64,000 bases of DNA from Welwitschia mirabilis (taxonomy: Eukaryota; Gnetophyta; Gnetopsida; Welwitschiales): positions 258,545,018 to 258,609,017 of the forward strand of contig JBOZIK010000001.1 in assembly GCA_051453625.1 (NCBI GenBank), written 5' to 3'. This document shows, one piece after another, positions 59,561 through 64,000 of this stretch. The notes under the pieces are model-generated. The model saw nothing but the letters and a program-made list of their open reading frames with translations. It did no database searches and was not told the DNA's origin. Both the position numbers and the translations under genes were made by a program. How positions within the stretch are numbered: the first letter of the stretch is position 1; each line of letters starts with the position of its first letter.

Positions 59561-61370
59561 TTCTATTTCTTTATAGATGAGGCTATGATTAATGATTAAT
59601 CACAATCACCATCATCATGACTGTAGGATTTAGATCTATAGTTCTAGATTTTACCTCCTCATCATTAAGTCCTATGATAGCTTCTGTTCCCTCCTTAATA
59701 TTATTATTTTTGTACAACAATCCTCTTGTAGTATATACTAAAAGATCCATTTTTGTATCATATACACATGCATTTTGAGTTTTATTTTTTTTGTCACTTT
59801 TTTAATTGCATTTTCTCATTATCAATACCTTTCATAAACATGTAGTGGGGGATTAAAGTAGAAAAAATATTGAAATTTTATGTTTTATTTATAAGTAATG
59901 AATTCAAGGTAATTCATAAGATGTTTATGATCAAATTAATCTATAAAAGGGGATTACCTAGATGATAATACTAGATGTTTATGATCACTTAATTGTCTTA
60001 ATTCTACATGGTAAAATAATGAAATTTATTTTATATGTTTGATTCAATTATTTATCTTATTAATTTAGCTTGCTACTTATTACCTAGATGCTTTGTTGGA
60101 AACTGATAAAGTCTTAATAGAGGGATCTGTTATAAGAATAGATTAGCTACATTTCACCAAGTTTATAGGGGGTATGTTTTACGCTTATTTATTAGGTTTT
60201 TTTTAAATAGAGAAAATGGTAATTCATCATAATGATGATTAAAAAATTGTATTTTCTAGAATATTAACCCCTTTTTAATGAATTTAAAGGTTGATTCTTT
60301 AATGTTCATTTTAGCATAGTTATGACAGTTAATTAATAAGTCAATGATAAAATTTAATAATATGGGATGCTCTAGCCATTATCATGATACCTGAAAGAGG
60401 CTAACATAACTATTTGAGGTGTTTTTTGAGATGTTTATAATGTGTTGATATTAGATAAATGTGGTTAATAATTAACAAAAGTTCTTAAGAAGTAGAAGAT
60501 TAATGTGAAGGATCATTCCCCTAGGCATCTAGATGAAGTTCCAAAATGAGTCTCAATAGCACCATCATTTATGATGAGAGATAATTATTCACATGATAAT
60601 GCAGAAGAAATTTCTAGGATGACTATTAATGGAAGCCTTATTTCAAGTTATATTTAATCTAGTTGAGGCTTAAAATTTGATGATTATTAATTGTTTAAAA
60701 ATTAATCAAATTATAACTAATTTTTAATTAGAGTTATACCATTCAGTTCTAACCATTTAGTAACTTAAACTACTAAATAACAACTACAAGTACCCTATTT
60801 GAACATCCTATTTAGTAAATTTTACATCAAAGTAACTTATGATAATTGAAAAATCTTGTGAAATAGATTCATTCATTTAGAAAAAAAGATTATCTTGGTG
60901 TTTGATTGAGTATCCTCCATTAAGGAATTGTTGCTTGTAAGGAACTGTATAAAAGTATATTTCATTATATTAATAAATGTGCCTTTTTATCTTTTATTTA
61001 TTTCTGTCAATATTTCTTGTACCTTATGTTGATGTTCATTTAATGCTTTAAGAGATCGAATTTGTTTCTTATATAGAGTATAAGGATCAAGTTGTTGAAT
61101 AAAAGTTGGTAAACTTAATACTTGATTTCATTTATAACATTTACATTATAATTTCACTACATATACATTTATATTATACCTTATTCATATCATTTCATTA
61201 TTAGCATTATCAATTATAATTTATAAATATAGACTACCAAAAATATTTTGTAGTTTCCTCCTTTAATGTGGATTAACCTTTGAATGTTTTTTAAATACTT
61301 AACTAGTTTTTGAAATTTGGGTTGCACTCTATACTAGTGTATGTTAAATGATGGATGAGATTCATATTAA
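59561..61370. other. unresolved, possibly copia 5' LTR
   Basis: No domain was found. TGTATAAAAG at 60946-60955, followed by T-rich and ATG-poor sequence to about 61130, is compatible with a retrotransposon LTR and leader upstream of the copia element at 61370. There is no second copy in the window to confirm it. Confidence 0.35.
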
Positions 61371-61539
61371 AGATAAAAACTATTGATGCATATCATGAGA
61401 AAAAAATACATAGTTATCCTATTTACCCTTTATTATCATTTGAATATAATTCTAACATGAATGAAGAGTTAACAACATCACTAAGAAGTTTAATAAAATG
61501 TTGATATGTAAGAAGTGAAAAAGAAAGGACGAATAAGAA

Positions 61540-61720
61540 GATCATCTTTTAGACTAAGTATAAGCAAAGAGAAAATATTACTTAATGTTGTGCATGTAAA
61601 TATTTTGAACATATAACCATTAAAATTCCAACCAATAGAAAAAAATGGTACTAAGGATAATGAAGAAGAAATGAAATGTGGCTACTTGGCATAGTGATAA
61701 TTGCTCAAATACAAAAGAAG
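61540..61720 (+). pseudogene. copia gag C-terminal remnant
   Basis: A Cys/His pattern near 61590-61630 (CCACKYFEHITIKI) looks like a zinc knuckle with its last Cys lost. After it come basic residues and the acidic GTKDNEEEM stretch (61650-61675), as in the gag tail of plant copia elements. Frames are broken. Confidence 0.5.
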
Positions 61721-62599
61721 GATAAAATGAAAAGAGGTTATGATTTGTGACTTTTATTTACATAATTTTTCTATTTAATTTAAATAAATGATGATCTTGA
61801 ATTTAATTTAAAACCCTTTGAATTAAATTTATATAGTACTTTAGATCATACAATAATGAGGATACTGATAATGTAAAATATTGGTTCTTAAATATTGAAG
61901 GAAAATAAGAAATCAATGTGGAAGATGATAATCATGATTAGGTAAAGAATAAGAAATAAAATGACTCTTTAATTAAAGTATATCAAGAAATATAAGGTAA
62001 AATAAAAATAATTCTCAAGAGGAATACTCACTTTACAAAATATGTGGCCAAAGTAAGGAATAAAAAAAACTATCTCAATTGAATTAGATTGTATAATACA
62101 TTATAATAAAGAGATTAAATATCTTTAAGAAGTATCCCAAGCTAGGAATTAAGAGTGTGAGTATTTACTATTTAAAAAAATTAAATAAAATTATTTTAAA
62201 GTTCTCTATACATAACCACTCATTAGAGGATACATTATTCAAGGAAGTACTCCTAGTGACAAGAGTATATTGGCATACATACCATCACTTACATCCTTCT
62301 TTTTGTTTTTCTTCTAAAGAAAGATTTTATTCATAAAAAATGATAATGCCTTTCTTTTAAAAGGATACAAATTAGGTGATGTTTAATCCTAATCACATAA
62401 TGTTAAAAAAAAAGAAAGCATTGTATATGTCATTTTTATAATAGATTTAAATATAGTAAGTGCTAGTATCATGTTGGTGATATAATTTCTAAGTTTGATA
62501 ATTTACCTAAAATTTACTTCATTATAAAACATTCAAACTTTAATACTATATGGAATAATGATAAATCATAAAGTCATTTAATTTATATATATTTATTAC

Positions 62600-63170
62600 A
62601 TGCTAATTATGTTTACTATTATTTTGATAGTGGATGTTTAAGATATGATAAAGAATACTAGGAGGTTTATAAACATGAAGAAATGTGATTGAGGTAATAA
62701 TTATATTTATAGATAATGGTATAAAAATAATGGAATAGTTTATAATCATGAGAGAAAAGAGCTTTCACATCATCCAAAATGTGCTATATGTGAATGGATT
62801 AAATCATAACCTTCTTAGCATTAGTCAAACTTGTAAACAAAAGTATGTACTTTCTTGTTCATTGTTTAGATTACTACTTGCTAGATAGGATGGTAAGCTA
62901 ATTATTTTTTAGTAATAGATATTAACATATTTATTTCATTAAGAAATTAATAGGAAGAAAATTTTTATCTTATACCTCCTTTATTGAAAGTAGGCTTTGG
63001 CACAAATATTTAGGTCATGTATGATATTGCTATACAAGATAGCTAAAAAAGATCTAATTAAGGGTATGTCAATGATCAATAATATAGAAGAAAAGAGGTA
63101 TCAATCATGTAAACTAGATGATTAAAAACACAAAGGATTTTCTCTAAGATTAATCAAATTTCCTTTCAAA
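62600..63170 (+). pseudogene. copia protease and GAG-pre-integrase remnant
   Basis: YYYFDSGCLRY has the protease active-site Asp-Ser-Gly intact at 62626-62634. At 62772-62850 IIQNVLYVNGLNHNLLSISQ matches the conserved protease-to-GAG-pre-integrase linker. From about 62995 WHKYLGH matches the LWHxRLGH motif, followed by LIKGMSMINNIEEKRYQSCK. Several frameshifts separate these blocks. Confidence 0.75.
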
Positions 63171-63650
63171 GAGCTTTAAACTTATTATGTTTGGACTTGG
63201 TAGGATTTACTTGAGTTGAAAGCCTTAGTAGTAAGAAATGTGTATTAGTGGTTATTGATGATTTTTTACAATTTATTTGAGCTTTTTTGGTATAACAAAA
63301 AAATGTGGCTTTGATGAATTTGAGGTTTATCTAAAATATTAATAAATAAAACTACATTCAACATAAATAAAATAAGAAGTAATCATGGAGAAGAGTTTAA
63401 AAATGAGAAGTGTAATCTATGGTATTAAGATAAGGGCATTGTTCATGAGTTATTAGCTCATATAATACCATAACAAAACTTGTTACTTAAAAAAAAAGAA
63501 TAAAGTGCTAGAAGAAATAATAATAAATATGCTATGAAAAAAGAACATAGCTAAATATTTTTGGGTTGAAGAATTTTATACTACTTGTTATATTTCTAAT
63601 TTAGATTTTATTAGATTTGAAATAACTAGAAGTCCATAGAGCTATGGAAG
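63170..63650 (+). pseudogene. copia integrase remnant
   Basis: LDLVGFT, a stop, and VESLSSKKCVLVVIDDF correspond to the integrase core start, with the catalytic Asp in LDL and the VDDYSR-like VIDDF. SNHGEEFKNEKC (near 63383) matches RSDHGGEF with Asp changed to Asn. QNLL in place of QQNG and KKE near 63500 mark the end of the core. The Asp-to-Asn change alone would inactivate it. Confidence 0.7.
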
Positions 63651-63660
63651 GGTAAGAGAC

Positions 63661-64000
63661 TAAATGACAACTAATTTTGATGTAAATGTTACTTATTAAT
63701 GAAATGTTTCTATTTTTATAATTATACATTTTAGATATCAATAGATTTTTCTTTAGGAATTAAGTTAATATACTTGCTTATTAATAGATTAGTTGGTTAG
63801 TATATTAGTAGGTTATTATATATATCTTATATTATTAAGTCGTAGGTACATAAATTCCATTTCACATGAGGATGAAAAGAAGGTTAAGGTTATAGAAAGG
63901 TAGTAACAACCTTGATCATAGACCTATCTCTAAGGAGCAAAGACAGGATATAACAAAAAAAAAGGAGGGGAGGAGGGGGGGGGGGGGGGGGGGGTGAGAG
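63661..64000. other. unresolved AT-rich DNA to window end
   Basis: No readable copia RT or other domain. Short repeated words around TTAGTTGGTTAGTATATTAG (63789-63808) give a small degenerate repeat. Confidence 0.45.
63975..63994 (+). repeat. poly-G run (20 G)
   Basis: Twenty G in a row, preceded by an A-run and GGAGGGGAGGAG. Such runs are rare in this AT-rich DNA and can be a sequencing or contig-end artefact, or a true G-rich simple repeat. Confidence 0.9.

Larger units (their letters stand above)
61370..63660 (+). mobile_element. Ty1/copia retrotransposon remnant 2
   Basis: Gag C-terminus, protease, GAG-pre-integrase and integrase lie in order on the plus strand. Reverse transcriptase and RNase H, which should follow integrase, are absent from the sequence after 63660, so the element is truncated or interrupted. 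The 5' LTR is uncertain. Confidence 0.75.

Noticed and set aside
1-64000. Endogenous pararetrovirus (caulimovirid) sequence
   Set aside because: All RT-bearing stretches fit Athila-type gypsy, copia or LINE order. No movement protein or coat protein region was seen.
1-64000. CRISPR arrays, rRNA genes, intact tRNA genes, telomere repeats
   Set aside because: No regularly spaced identical repeats with unique spacers, no rRNA core motifs, no complete cloverleaf and no TTTAGGG arrays were seen.

Overview
The window looks like heterochromatin of a large flowering-plant genome, probably a eudicot. It is very AT-rich, appears poor in CpG outside one island, is broken by eight runs of N, and is filled with old, partly nested transposable elements. 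I see no complete, intact gene of known function. The organism call rests on the element mix: Athila-type Ty3/gypsy, Ty1/copia, a CACTA (En/Spm) element, a plant-style LINE and tRNA-derived SINEs. Nothing bacterial (operons, Shine-Dalgarno sites, CRISPR) is present.

Layout. 1-7470: two diverged copies of a 4.2-4.5 kb tandem unit, each with a purine-rich tract; I cannot name the family. 7470-10100: unresolved AT-rich DNA. 10200-15580: CACTA-like subterminal repeats, a 0.2 kb tandem duplication and minus-strand exon-like open blocks of an unrecognised gene. 15680-17780: unresolved, perhaps LTR-derived. 17780-20390: a GC-richer island that keeps CpG and holds a small open minus-strand ORF. 20390-25400: a SINE-like head, a possible LTR end, then an Athila-type gypsy body (gag, protease, RT, RNase H, integrase). 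25400-30980: unresolved, with LTR-like DNA and minisatellites. 30980-32472: a second Athila-type pol fragment, cut by a CACTA element at 32473-37498. 37502-41480: a copia LTR with primer binding site and two SINE-like units. 41482-49206: an LTR retrotransposon with both LTRs, an Athila-type primer site and one unrecognised acidic reading frame in place of pol. 49300-51970: a copia element. 52090-54060: a ~200 bp tandem repeat and a gypsy integrase remnant. 57350-59560: a minus-strand LINE. 61370-63660: another copia element.

The most interesting item is inside the CACTA element. It carries two tandem, decayed copies of a canonical histone H3 gene (H3.1-like by the residues still readable), each in a ~970 bp repeat. 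Both copies lack the same seven residues, so the loss came before the duplication. A protein-kinase-like fragment lies in the same element. Most stops in the histone copies and transposon ORFs sit where Gln or Arg codons (CAA, CAG, CGA) are expected, the mark of methylated-cytosine deamination. That fits long silencing rather than expression.

All family calls were made by reading translations by eye. Boundaries of decayed elements are approximate unless terminal repeats are cited.
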